Part shown: positions 40,918-48,940 of the stretch, piece after piece
How the letters are laid out: every line of letters begins with the position of its first letter
Numbering within the stretch: position 1 is the stretch's first letter
Assembly (NCBI RefSeq): GCF_048020265.1
Contig: NZ_CP171843.1
Coordinates: 2,666,001 to 2,730,000 of the forward strand
From: Limnohabitans_A sp048020265
Lineage (GTDB): Bacteria > Pseudomonadota > Gammaproteobacteria > Burkholderiales > Burkholderiaceae_C
Direction: 5' to 3'
Length of the DNA stretch: 64,000 nucleotides
The notes under the pieces: model-generated
What the model saw: only the letters and a program-made list of their open reading frames with translations
The model's database searches: none
Told to the model about the DNA's origin: nothing
Translations under genes and position numbers: made by a program

Positions 40918-41721
40918 TCACAAACTGAAGTCGTACTCCACCGTGATTGGTGCATGGTCCGAAAACTTCTCGATTTTGTAAATGTGTTCTCTGCGCGCCG
41001 TCTCTGCCAGTGCGGGTGTGGCCAGGTGGTAATCCAGACGCCAGCCCACGTTTTTTGTATAGGCCTGACCGCGGTTGCTCCACCAGGTGTAGCAAGCATC
41101 GGTGGTGTGCGGTTGCAAACGACGGTACACATCAACGATGCCCCCTTCGGTAGTCAACTGGGTCATCCAGGCACGCTCTTCGGGCAGAAAGCCACTGTTC
41201 TTGAGGTTGCCCTTCCAGTTTTTCAGATCGGCCTGCTGGTGCGCGATGTTGATGTCGCTGCACACCACAAACTCGCGCGCGCCTTTGAGGCCCACCAGGT
41301 GCGGGTACATCTTGTCGAGGAATCTGAATTTGGCCTCTTGCCGTTCGGGGCCTGACGAACCGCTGGGAAAGTAGCTGCTGATGATGGACAACTTACGGCT
41401 GGGCGTATCAAAGCGCAGCTCGACGTAGCGGCCTTCGTTGTCAAACTCGCCGCCGTCAAAACCAGTGATCACATCGCTGGGCTCATGCCGTGTGTACACC
41501 GCCACGCCGGAGTAGCCTTTTTTCTGGGCGAAATGAAAGTGACCTTTCAGACCGGCCAGTTCTTCAAACTTGCCAGCCACATCGGGCGCCTGGGCTTTGA
41601 CTTCCTGCACACAAATACAATCGGGCTTCTCTTGCGTCAGCCAAGCTTCGACTCCTTTGGTCGTGGCAGAACGGATGCCGTTGAGGTTAAGGCTGGTGAG
41701 TTTGAACAAGGATTTCCCCAT
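40918..41721 (-). CDS. xth: Exodeoxyribonuclease III (AP endonuclease)
   Basis: A 267-residue EEP-fold enzyme repairing abasic sites. Catalytic motifs are SLNLNGIRSA (Asn), CVQEVKAQ (metal Glu), CSDINIAH, WRLDYHLATP and SDHAPITVEYD (catalytic Asp-His). It is full length. The ATG at 41721-41719 overlaps the pyrE ATG on the other strand inside CCATGG, and I see no clear ribosome site for xth. Confidence 0.95.
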   Translation of the reverse strand: MGKSLFKLTSLNLNGIRSATTKGVEAWLTQEKPDCICVQEVKAQAPDVAGKFEELAGLKGHFHFAQKKGYSGVAVYTRHEPSDVITGFDGGEFDNEGRYVELRFDTPSRKLSIISSYFPSGSSGPERQEAKFRFLDKMYPHLVGLKGAREFVVCSDINIAHQQADLKNWKGNLKNSGFLPEERAWMTQLTTEGGIVDVYRRLQPHTTDACYTWWSNRGQAYTKNVGWRLDYHLATPALAETARREHIYKIEKFSDHAPITVEYDFSL

Positions 41722-42424
41722 GGTGACAGAACAGGCAAGCAGCGCCGGAATGCAGGCGCTCGCTCAGGAATTTGTGCAGTTTGCAGTCGACTCGGGCGTG
41801 CTGCGCTTTGGCGAATTCAAGACCAAAGCCGGGCGCATGAGCCCTTACTTCTTCAACGCCGGCCTGTTTGACGATGGCGCCAAGCTCGGTCGATTGGCGC
41901 AATTTTATGCAAAAGCCCTGCTGGCCAGCGGCATCGAATTTGACATGATCTTTGGCCCCGCCTACAAGGGCATTCCGCTGGGTGCGGCGGTGGCCATTGA
42001 GCTCGCTCGCCTAGGCAAGAACGTGCCCTTTGCCTACAACCGCAAGGAGGCCAAGGACCACGGCGAAGGCGGCTCACTGGTGGGCGCACCACTCAAAGGC
42101 CGCGTGTTGATCGTGGACGACGTGATGAGCGCAGGCACAGCCGCCCGCGAATCCATCGCACTCATCAAAGCCGCCGGGGCCACACCCCACGCGATTGCCA
42201 TTGCGCTGGATCGCCAGGAGATGGCCACCGAGAAACAAGCCGATGGCTCCGTCCAGGATGTGCCCCACAGCGCCGTGCAGTATGTGCGGGGCACTCTTGG
42301 CATGGGCGTTTGCTGCATTGCACAGCTGTCTGATCTGCTGGACTATCTGTCGGCACAAAGCGGCAACGAACTGGGACTGCACCTGCCCAAAGTGCAGGCT
42401 TACCGTGACCGCTACGGGGTTTGA
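41720..42424 (+). CDS. pyrE: Orotate phosphoribosyltransferase
   Basis: A 234-residue PRTase that makes OMP from orotate and PRPP. The PRPP loop is VLIVDDVMSAGTAARES; other family segments are KTKAGRMSPYFFNAG, FGPAYKGIPLG, YNRKEAKDHGEGG. It is slightly longer than E. coli PyrE at the N-terminus. AAGGA (41708-41712) precedes ATG 41720 and lies inside xth; a GTG directly follows the ATG, but the overlapping ATG is the best start. It is divergent from xth with no intergenic DNA. Confidence 0.95.
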   Translation: MVTEQASSAGMQALAQEFVQFAVDSGVLRFGEFKTKAGRMSPYFFNAGLFDDGAKLGRLAQFYAKALLASGIEFDMIFGPAYKGIPLGAAVAIELARLGKNVPFAYNRKEAKDHGEGGSLVGAPLKGRVLIVDDVMSAGTAARESIALIKAAGATPHAIAIALDRQEMATEKQADGSVQDVPHSAVQYVRGTLGMGVCCIAQLSDLLDYLSAQSGNELGLHLPKVQAYRDRYGV

Positions 42425-42565
42425 CATTCCACGTCAAAAGGGGCCATGCGCAGTGACCGCTCCGCTAAAGCCCCTTTTGACCCGACGGAATCAGGCCCCA
42501 CTGAATCTTGGCTGGATGTCACTGATCAGGTTATTATCCAAAGCTACAGATTTAGTCTTCATAAA

Positions 42566-43126
42566 GTGAAATTTAAACCCCTGGCCATCGCAGCTTGCTG
42601 GCTGTTGGCGTCTTCCTTGCTCTTTGCAGCGCCTGACGATGAACCCCCGTCAGGGCTCAAGCGCGCGCCTGAAAGGATCAACTTGATTCAGCTGGGTGAC
42701 CAGGTCAAAACCAGCGTGGGCGAAAAGACCAATCAGATGTTGGGTCAGGCGATGACCTTGCTGGGTGTTCCCTACAAACGGGGAGGCAGCTCGGCCGACA
42801 CGGGCTTTGACTGCAGCGGCTTCGTGCGTCACATCTACGAAACATCGATCGGACGTTTGCTGCCTCGACGTGCCGAAGAACAGGCCGTGGCCACCGAAAA
42901 AATCGACCGAAGTGAACTCAATCCAGGTGATCTGGTGTTTTTCAACACCATGCGCCGCACCTTCAGCCATGTTGGCATCTACATCGGCGATGGCAAATTC
43001 ATCCACGCACCCAGCGCGGGCAAAGCGGTGCGCGTGGACGACTTGAGAGCGGCTTACTGGACCAAGCGCTTCACTGGCGCACGGCGTGTCCAGGAGCCCG
43101 CGACAACCGACAACGTCAGCCGCTGA
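42566..43126 (+). CDS. NlpC/P60-family cell-wall peptidase
   Basis: About 186 residues: signal peptide (FKPLAIAACWLLASSLLFA), then an NlpC/P60 domain with catalytic Cys in GFDCSGFVRHIY and His in HVGIYIGDGKFIH. These enzymes cleave D-Glu-mDAP bonds of peptidoglycan stems. GTG 42566 is preferred because it places the signal peptide at the N-terminus; an ATG 120 bases upstream (42446) would add a non-signal-like extension. Confidence 0.85.
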   Translation: MKFKPLAIAACWLLASSLLFAAPDDEPPSGLKRAPERINLIQLGDQVKTSVGEKTNQMLGQAMTLLGVPYKRGGSSADTGFDCSGFVRHIYETSIGRLLPRRAEEQAVATEKIDRSELNPGDLVFFNTMRRTFSHVGIYIGDGKFIHAPSAGKAVRVDDLRAAYWTKRFTGARRVQEPATTDNVSR

Positions 43127-43145
43127 TCTGCACCCACGCACACAC

Positions 43146-43170
43146 AAAAACGCCACCGCAAAGGGTGGCG
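43146..43170 (-). terminator. Intrinsic terminator of tRNA-Arg
   Basis: On the minus strand CGCCACC (43170-43164 complement) pairs across a short loop with GGTGGCG, followed by TTTTT (43150-43146). It lies 11 bases beyond the tRNA 3' end. It could also act weakly on the opposite strand for the NlpC gene. Confidence 0.8.
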
Positions 43171-43180
43171 AATTTGAGTT

Positions 43181-43256
43181 TGGTGCGGCTGGCGGGGATC
43201 GAACCCACGACCCTTGGCTTCGGAGGCCAATACTCTATCCACTGAGCTACAGCCGC
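43181..43256 (-). tRNA. tRNA-Arg (anticodon CCG)
   Basis: A 76-base cloverleaf. The 7-bp acceptor GCGGCTG/CAGCCGC is perfect, with discriminator A and encoded CCA. The anticodon arm is TTGGC-CTCCGAA-GCCAA, giving anticodon CCG (reads CGG). GTGGGTTCGATCC forms the T arm. A GATAAT hexamer (43280-43275) lies 18 bases upstream as a possible -10. Confidence 0.96.
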
Positions 43257-43333
43257 ACACTCACTAGCGCGTTGATTATCTCACGGCTTGTGTTTCTTCC
43301 TCTCATTTGCAAGCTCGACGAAGGGTGGCCCGC

Positions 43334-43339
43334 TATAAT
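43334..43339 (+). promoter_or_regulatory. Predicted -10 element for the cytochrome c gene
   Basis: A perfect TATAAT lies 58 bases before ATG 43398. No good -35 is seen at 16-18 bases upstream, so activator dependence is possible. AAGAGGA at 43387-43393 is the ribosome site. Confidence 0.5.
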
Positions 43340-43397
43340 GTCGGGTTGATTCCGGTCAATCCCAAGGCCCTTCGGCCAAGCCCTACAAGAGGATTTC

Positions 43398-43922
43398 ATG
43401 AGCGACAACAGCCACGATCAGCACGAAGCACACACCGGCCCGGTGAAAACGCCCAAGCAAATGCTTTTGCTGAGCCTTGCTTCTTTCATCATTCCGGTGT
43501 TCATCATCATCGGTTTGGTGTTCTACGTTACATCGGCCAACAAGCCCGCTGCCGGCGCCGTTGACACCGAAAAAGCCACTGCTCAGCGCATCCAGAAAAT
43601 CGGCATGGTCGAGATTCGTGACGCCAACCGTCTACTGAAAGCAGGTGAAGAAGTTTACAAAGCGCAATGCGCAGCCTGCCACGCCGTGGGGGCAGCCGGT
43701 GCACCCAAGTTTGCAGACGCCGCCGCCTGGGGCACTCGCATCAAACAAGGCCTCGATACCTTGGTGACTTCTGCGCTCAAAGGCAAAGGGGCCATGGGTG
43801 CACAAGGTGGTGGCGATTTCAATGACATCGAAATTGCACGCGCCGTGGTGTATTTGGCCAACAATGCCGGTGGCAAGTTTGAAGAGCCCAAAGCGCCTGC
43901 AGCTGAAGCTGAAAAGAAGTGA
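43398..43922 (+). CDS. Membrane-anchored c-type cytochrome (cytochrome c5-like)
   Basis: A 174-residue protein: an N-terminal uncleaved anchor (MLLLSLASFIIPVFIIIGLVFY, given in part here, about residues 22-43), a linker, and a class I cytochrome c domain with heme site CAACH and Met ligand in GKGAMGAQGG. The tail is Lys/Glu/Ala-rich. It is probably an electron carrier to a terminal oxidase. Strong ribosome site and a TATAAT upstream. It is followed by an intrinsic terminator. Confidence 0.9.
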   Translation: MSDNSHDQHEAHTGPVKTPKQMLLLSLASFIIPVFIIIGLVFYVTSANKPAAGAVDTEKATAQRIQKIGMVEIRDANRLLKAGEEVYKAQCAACHAVGAAGAPKFADAAAWGTRIKQGLDTLVTSALKGKGAMGAQGGGDFNDIEIARAVVYLANNAGGKFEEPKAPAAEAEKK

Positions 43923-43942
43923 TTTCTTGAAGCCTCAAAACG

Positions 43943-43968
43943 AACCGACCTGAAGGGTCGGTTTTTTT
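43943..43968. terminator. Intrinsic terminator of the cytochrome gene
   Basis: AACCGACC (43943-43950), a 5-base loop, GGTCGGTT (43956-43963) and a run of T. The stop codon of the opposite-strand gene (43967-43969) uses the end of the T tract. Confidence 0.9.
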
Positions 43969-44524
43969 ATGCCTGGTTTGATGGGATGTTGTTTTGACCG
44001 CTTTGCGGACTGACCACAAAGCCAAAGCGTGCGGGCAAGGTACTGGCTTGGCATTCTTCAGGCTCCCAAAGGCCTTGCTCGATGGCCTCGGCCACCAAGC
44101 CGACGTCCCAGGTGTGCACCAGCCCCAAGCCCAATGGCGTGTGCAAATAGACGCGCCCAAGTTCATCGACCAGACAGGCCAGCGCCTGCGTTGTTTGACC
44201 GGTGTGGGCTGTCGGCTCGAAGCGCTCGTTCAGGCGCCACACATACGGCGTGGTTTCCAGCTCGACATAGACCCTTTGTGGCCCATTTTGAAAATACCAA
44301 CGTCCTTGGGGGTCGACTTCGTAATTGCGGCGAATGAATTCGATGAGTTTTTCATGGCGCAGCACCGAACCCTTGGCGCCTTTCACCCCGCTCTGGAACC
44401 CACCCAACTGTTGGACACGGTCATCCCGCATGAGCCATTGGCCCCGACTGTCCAGCCCCAACCAGCCATAACAGTCGGGCACATTCGGCCATTTGGCCAT
44501 GGCTTGGCGAACGATGTCATCCAT
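43967..44524 (-). CDS. Conserved protein of unknown function
   Basis: A 185-residue soluble protein, no signal or membrane segment. The N-terminus MDDIVRQAMAKWPNVPDCYG is followed by GWLGLDSRGQWLMRDD and, later, a YFQNGPQRVYVELE segment. I believe close relatives exist across Burkholderiales beside YheT-type hydrolase genes, but I cannot name a function. Its start overlaps the end of the hydrolase gene by eight bases, so it is the last gene of that operon. Confidence 0.8.
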   Translation of the reverse strand: MDDIVRQAMAKWPNVPDCYGWLGLDSRGQWLMRDDRVQQLGGFQSGVKGAKGSVLRHEKLIEFIRRNYEVDPQGRWYFQNGPQRVYVELETTPYVWRLNERFEPTAHTGQTTQALACLVDELGRVYLHTPLGLGLVHTWDVGLVAEAIEQGLWEPEECQASTLPARFGFVVSPQSGQNNIPSNQA

Positions 44525-45527
44525 GTGATCGCTCCTGTTTGAGGGCTTGCCCCGAGGCGGTCATCAACCAAGGGCCAACCGCATCCGGCAAACCGCGCAC
44601 ATGGGTAGGCCAGGGCCCTTGGGCAAAACCCACGTGGCCACCCTGTTCGGGTTGCCAGAGCGTGACCGCATCTGACACATCCAAGCGCTGCGGCAAGCTG
44701 CTTGCAGGCACAAAAGGGTCATTGCGCGCGTTCAATGCCAATGCCGGAATGCGGATGTCTTTCATCAATGGTTTGGCCGAAGCCCTCGACCAGTAATCGT
44801 CGGTATTCTTGAAGCCATGTAAGGGCGCGGTGAACACATTGTCGAATTCGTACAAATCGCGGGCAGCCATGAGTTGCTGTCGGTCGAACAAACCCGGATG
44901 TTGTGCCAGCTTGGCCAATGCCTTGGGCTTCATGCTGCGCAAAAACATGCGGGTGTAAATCTGTCGGTTCAAACCTTGGCCAATGGCTTGCCCGCTTTGC
45001 ATCAAATCAAGAGGCGAGCAAATCGACGCAATCGCGTCTGCGCTTTGCGAGGCTGATGCCCCGTGTTCGGCAGCCCAGCGCATCAAGGCATTGCCTCCCA
45101 GCGACACGCCAGCCGCGACCATGGTTTGCCCGCCCTGCGTCCGGTGTTGCTGTCGCAATCGCCGCAGTACCCAATCGATCTCCTGATGATCGCCTGAATG
45201 GTAAGCACGCGGTCCGTGGTTGAGTTCACCACTGCAGCCCCTGAAATGCGGCAAGGCAAAGTTAAGATCGTGTGACGCCGCCCAATCGGCAAAGGCCTGC
45301 GCGTAGTGGCTGTCGGATGAGCCTTCCAGTCCGTGAAACAGCACCACCATCGGCCTGTCCAGACGGCTTGCTGGCTGCCGATCGACGTCGATGAAATCGC
45401 CGTCCGGCGTCACCCAACGTTCGCGCACTTTGGGTAAAGGAGGCCCCCAGCGCCTTCGCGAATACAAAGCAGGCCAAATGGTTTGCACATGCCCGCCCGG
45501 CAACCACGCTGGCGCTCTGTACTGCAT
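44517..45527 (-). CDS. YheT-family alpha/beta hydrolase
   Basis: A 336-residue hydrolase of the YheT/EMB8 type. It starts MQYRAPAWLPGGHVQTIWPA, has the oxyanion region LFHGLEGSSDSHYA, the nucleophile elbow AAGVSLGGNALM (Ser), and the catalytic His in PEQGGHVGFAQ; these match E. coli YheT closely in layout. The physiological substrate is not established. ATG 45527 is four bases after the stop of the NTF2-like gene, so it belongs to a three-gene operon. Confidence 0.88.
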   Translation of the reverse strand: MQYRAPAWLPGGHVQTIWPALYSRRRWGPPLPKVRERWVTPDGDFIDVDRQPASRLDRPMVVLFHGLEGSSDSHYAQAFADWAASHDLNFALPHFRGCSGELNHGPRAYHSGDHQEIDWVLRRLRQQHRTQGGQTMVAAGVSLGGNALMRWAAEHGASASQSADAIASICSPLDLMQSGQAIGQGLNRQIYTRMFLRSMKPKALAKLAQHPGLFDRQQLMAARDLYEFDNVFTAPLHGFKNTDDYWSRASAKPLMKDIRIPALALNARNDPFVPASSLPQRLDVSDAVTLWQPEQGGHVGFAQGPWPTHVRGLPDAVGPWLMTASGQALKQERSHG

Positions 45528-45531
45528 GGGT

Positions 45532-45981
45532 TCAGTGCAAAACCGTGGGTTTGACGCCCACATCCGCAGGGTCATGGGCCGTGCCGGGGCTAGCGTGGTG
45601 TGCCACCATGCGCCAGCCTTGCGGTGTTTTGTGATAAACGTTGGTGGCCAGGACAAACGCCTGTTTTGCGCCTTGCGGGGTGATCACCTCCACCCGCTCC
45701 ACCAGGTGGTGAACGGCACTCGCCAACGAGACGATCTTGCGCACTCTTTCTGGATGCGCCTGCACACTGCCGTTGGCAAACATGCCCTCGAATGTGGCAC
45801 GGATGGCACCCTGTCCGATCAAACGCGGGCCACCGGGGTGCACACACACGATGTCATCTTCTTCTGCCCAGCACGCCATAAGCTGCTCGATGTCGGCGTT
45901 GTGCAGCGCTTCATAAAAGCTTTGCTCGATGTCGTCGGGTGACCCACCCACGATGGCGGCGTGCAGTTTGGCTCGTTTCAT
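45532..45981 (-). CDS. NTF2/SnoaL-like fold protein
   Basis: A 149-residue small cone-shaped fold of the ketosteroid-isomerase/SnoaL superfamily. IEQSFYEALHNADIEQLMACW is the opening helix, VCVHPGGPRLIGQGAIRATF the pocket rim and WRMVAHHASPGTA the closing strand. Related stand-alone proteins are of unknown function. First gene of the operon with the YheT-like hydrolase. Confidence 0.82.
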   Translation of the reverse strand: MKRAKLHAAIVGGSPDDIEQSFYEALHNADIEQLMACWAEEDDIVCVHPGGPRLIGQGAIRATFEGMFANGSVQAHPERVRKIVSLASAVHHLVERVEVITPQGAKQAFVLATNVYHKTPQGWRMVAHHASPGTAHDPADVGVKPTVLH

Positions 45982-46023
45982 GATGGGTGAAGTCTACACG
46001 CCTGTACGGTGCGGCGGGACACA

Positions 46024-46056
46024 AAAAAACCCGGTCACAATGTGTGCCGGGTTTTT
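46024..46056. terminator. Terminator of the ATP synthase operon
   Basis: AAAAAACCCGG on one side and CCGGGTTTTT on the other, with CACA/TGTG extending the stem over a short loop and one bulged base. A and T tracts on both sides make it bidirectional; it lies 44 bases beyond the atpC stop. Confidence 0.85.
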
Positions 46057-46099
46057 GAAAGTGTCTGCAAGGCTGCAGACACCCCGCTAGAAGAGCGTC

Positions 46100-46513
46100 T
46101 TATTTCTTGCGATACTTGCGCAGCGCAGAGAGTTGAGCCGCCAAAACAGCCAACTCGGACTGGGCACGCGCCAGATCGATTTCGCTCTTGGCATTGCGCA
46201 AGGCCTCTTCCGCCAGTTGCTTGGCGGCGTTGGCCTTTTCTTCGTCGAGGTCTTTGCCGCGGATCGCGGTGTCTGACAGCACGGTCACGCAGTCGGGCTG
46301 CACTTCCAGAATGCCACCGGCCACGAAAACGAATTCCTCGCCGCCGTCAGCCTTCTCGATGCGAACCGACCCGGCCTTGATGCGGGTGATCAGCGGGGTG
46401 TGGCGCGGGTAGATGCCCAGTTCGCCAGACTCGCCGGGCAAGGCCACAAACCGGGCTTCGCCCGAGTAGATGGACTCTTCGGCACTGACCACATCAACGT
46501 GGATGGTGTTCAT
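46100..46513 (-). CDS. atpC: ATP synthase epsilon subunit
   Basis: A 137-residue F1 epsilon subunit of the rotor stalk. An N-terminal beta-sandwich (VDVVSAEESIYSGEARFVALPGESGELGIYP, shown in part, residues about 5-35) is followed by a C-terminal helical hairpin ending RKYRKK. GLGIYPRHTPL-type GELGIYPRHTPL is diagnostic. Last gene of atpIBEFHAGDC. AGGAG precedes ATG 46513. Confidence 0.97.
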   Translation of the reverse strand: MNTIHVDVVSAEESIYSGEARFVALPGESGELGIYPRHTPLITRIKAGSVRIEKADGGEEFVFVAGGILEVQPDCVTVLSDTAIRGKDLDEEKANAAKQLAEEALRNAKSEIDLARAQSELAVLAAQLSALRKYRKK

Positions 46514-46583
46514 GTTTACTCCTTAAAAAGGTGCGTTCAAGCGGGCTACGGGAGGGCTGGATCAGCCATCCCGTGGCGCTGCT

Positions 46584-47987
46584 TTAAGCTGCCTTTTTGG
46601 CCTTTTCGAAAGCTTCGTCGATGGTGCCGACCATGTAGAAAGCTTGCTCTGGCAGGTGATCGCACTCGCCAGCCACAATCATCTTGAAACCACGGATGGT
46701 TTCGGCCAATGTGACGTACTTGCCGGGCGAGCCGGTGAAGACTTCCGCCACGTGGAAAGGCTGCGACAGGAAACGCTGGATCTTGCGAGCACGGGCCACG
46801 GCCAGCTTGTCTTCAGGGGCCAGATCATCCATGCCCATGATCGCAATGATGTCGCGCAGTTCGCGGTAGCGCTGCAGAGTACCTTGCACAGCGCGGGCGG
46901 TTTCGTAGTGGTCCTGACCCACAACCAATGGGTCCAGCTGGCGGCTGGTGGAGTCCAGAGGGTCCACGGCAGGGTAGATACCCAGCGAGGCGATGTCACG
47001 GGACAACACAACGGTGGAGTCCAAGTGAGCGAAGGTGGTCGCTGGCGAGGGGTCGGTCAAGTCGTCTGCTGGCACGTAAACGGCCTGGATCGATGTGATC
47101 GAACCGACTTTGGTCGAAGTGATACGTTCTTGCAAACGGCCCATTTCTTCGGCCAGCGTAGGCTGGTAACCCACGGCGGAAGGCATACGGCCCAACAAGG
47201 CTGACACTTCGGTACCGGCCAAGGTGTAGCGGTAGATGTTGTCCACGAAGAACAGCACGTCTTTGCCTTCGTCGCGGAAGGATTCGGCGATGGTCAGACC
47301 GGTCAAGGCCACGCGCAGACGGTTGCCTGGTGGCTCGTTCATCTGGCCGTAAACCATGGCCACTTTGGATTCGGACAGGTTCTCGAGGTTCACCACGCCG
47401 GAGTCGGCCATCTCGTGGTAGAAGTCGTTGCCCTCACGGGTACGCTCACCCACACCTGCGAACACGGACAGACCCGAGTGCGCTTTGGCGATGTTGTTGA
47501 TGAGTTCCATCATGTTCACGGTCTTGCCCACACCGGCACCACCGAACAAACCGACCTTACCGCCTTTGGCAAACGGGCACACCAAGTCAATCACTTTGAT
47601 GCCGGTTTCCAGCAGCTCTTGTGAAGGGCTCAGTTCGTCGTAAGCGGGAGCTTTACGGTGAATGGAGGAAGTGAGTTCCTGGCTGACAGGACCACGCTCG
47701 TCGATGGGCGCACCCAGCACGTCCATGATGCGGCCCAGTGTGGCCTTGCCCACAGGCACGGTGATCGGGTTACCGGTGTTGGACACCATCAGACCGCGAC
47801 GCAAGCCGTCAGAGGAACCGAGCGCAATGGTGCGCACGATGCCGTCGCCGAGCTGCTGCTGCACTTCCAGGGTCAGCGCGGAGCCTTCCATCTTGAGTGC
47901 GTCATAAACCTTGGGCATCTGGTTGCGTGGAAACTCCACGTCGACCACAGCGCCAATACACTGAACAATTTTTCCTTGGGCTTGCAT
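46584..47987 (-). CDS. atpD: ATP synthase beta subunit
   Basis: A 467-residue catalytic F1 subunit. P-loop GLFGGAGVGKTVNMMEL, the ATP-site segments AGVGERTREGND and VFFVDNIYR-type LFFVDNIYRYTL, and the DELSEED region appear here as DLAPEDKLAVARARKIQ. ATG 47987 gives the usual start (MQAQGKIVQCIGAVVDV). It lies 38 bases beyond the atpG stop. Confidence 0.98.
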   Translation of the reverse strand: MQAQGKIVQCIGAVVDVEFPRNQMPKVYDALKMEGSALTLEVQQQLGDGIVRTIALGSSDGLRRGLMVSNTGNPITVPVGKATLGRIMDVLGAPIDERGPVSQELTSSIHRKAPAYDELSPSQELLETGIKVIDLVCPFAKGGKVGLFGGAGVGKTVNMMELINNIAKAHSGLSVFAGVGERTREGNDFYHEMADSGVVNLENLSESKVAMVYGQMNEPPGNRLRVALTGLTIAESFRDEGKDVLFFVDNIYRYTLAGTEVSALLGRMPSAVGYQPTLAEEMGRLQERITSTKVGSITSIQAVYVPADDLTDPSPATTFAHLDSTVVLSRDIASLGIYPAVDPLDSTSRQLDPLVVGQDHYETARAVQGTLQRYRELRDIIAIMGMDDLAPEDKLAVARARKIQRFLSQPFHVAEVFTGSPGKYVTLAETIRGFKMIVAGECDHLPEQAFYMVGTIDEAFEKAKKAA

Positions 47988-48025
47988 TTTTCGCTCCAAA
48001 TAATTTGAATTTGCAGAACTGGGAA

Positions 48026-48913
48026 TCAACCGCTGATCGCGGCTGCGCCAGAGACGATTTCCGACAGTTCTTTGGTGATGGCGGCTTGACGGGTCTTGTT
48101 GTAGACAAGTTTGAGTTCGCCAATCACATTGCCTGCGTTGTCTGTGGCGGCCTTCATGGCCACCATGCGCGCCGCATGCTCAGAAGCCATGTTTTCGGCC
48201 ACGGCTTGATAAGCCAGTGCTTCTGCGTAACGGACCAACAATTCGTCAATGACCGACTGCGCATCGGGCTCGTAGATGTAGTCCCACCCGTGGGCCACAG
48301 CACCTGCCGCCTTAGTGTCTGCTTCCATCTTGGAAGAAGACAGTGGCAGCAACTGGTCGATGGTGGGCACTTGCGCCATGGTGCTGACAAATTTGTTGTA
48401 GCACAGGTACACAGCGCTCACCTCACCTGCGGCATAAGCGTCGAGAAGCACCTTGACGGGGCCAATCAGCTTGTCCAGGTGCGGTTTGTCGCCCAGATGG
48501 GTCACATGCGCCACCACTTTGGCATTGACGCGGTTCAGGAAACCCAAACCTTTGCCACCAATGGCCACCGCCAAAGGCGTCTTGCCTTGGGCTTGTGTTT
48601 CACGCAATTGAACGGTCACAGCGCGCAACAGGTTGGTGTTCAAGCCACCGCACAAACCTTTGTCCGTGGTCACCACAATGAAGCCCACCGACTTGCCGTC
48701 GTTTTGCTGCATGAAGGCGTGCACATACTCAGGGTTGGCCTGCCCGAGATGAGTCGCAATCGTGCGAATCTTCTCGCTGTAAGGACGGGCCGTGCGCATA
48801 CGCTCCTGCGCCTTGCGCATTTTGGAGACGGAAATCATCTCCATGGCCTTGGTGATCTTCTTGGTGTTTTCCACCGATTTGATCTTGGTGCGTAGTTCCT
48901 TGCCCGATGCCAT
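48026..48913 (-). CDS. atpG: ATP synthase gamma subunit
   Basis: A 295-residue central rotor shaft. The long N-terminal helix begins GKELRTKIKSVENTKKITKA and the C-terminal one ends in NKTRQAAITKELSEIVSGA; TTDKGLCGGLN lies between. These terminal signatures are those of AtpG. Confidence 0.97.
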   Translation of the reverse strand: MASGKELRTKIKSVENTKKITKAMEMISVSKMRKAQERMRTARPYSEKIRTIATHLGQANPEYVHAFMQQNDGKSVGFIVVTTDKGLCGGLNTNLLRAVTVQLRETQAQGKTPLAVAIGGKGLGFLNRVNAKVVAHVTHLGDKPHLDKLIGPVKVLLDAYAAGEVSAVYLCYNKFVSTMAQVPTIDQLLPLSSSKMEADTKAAGAVAHGWDYIYEPDAQSVIDELLVRYAEALAYQAVAENMASEHAARMVAMKAATDNAGNVIGELKLVYNKTRQAAITKELSEIVSGAAAISG

Positions 48914-48940
48914 CAGCGGCTCCTTTTGATCAGGTGGAAA

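Noticed and set aside
42446..42565. N-terminal extension of the NlpC/P60 protein
   Set aside because: The extension would bury the signal peptide 40 residues inside the protein; GTG 42566 is preferred.
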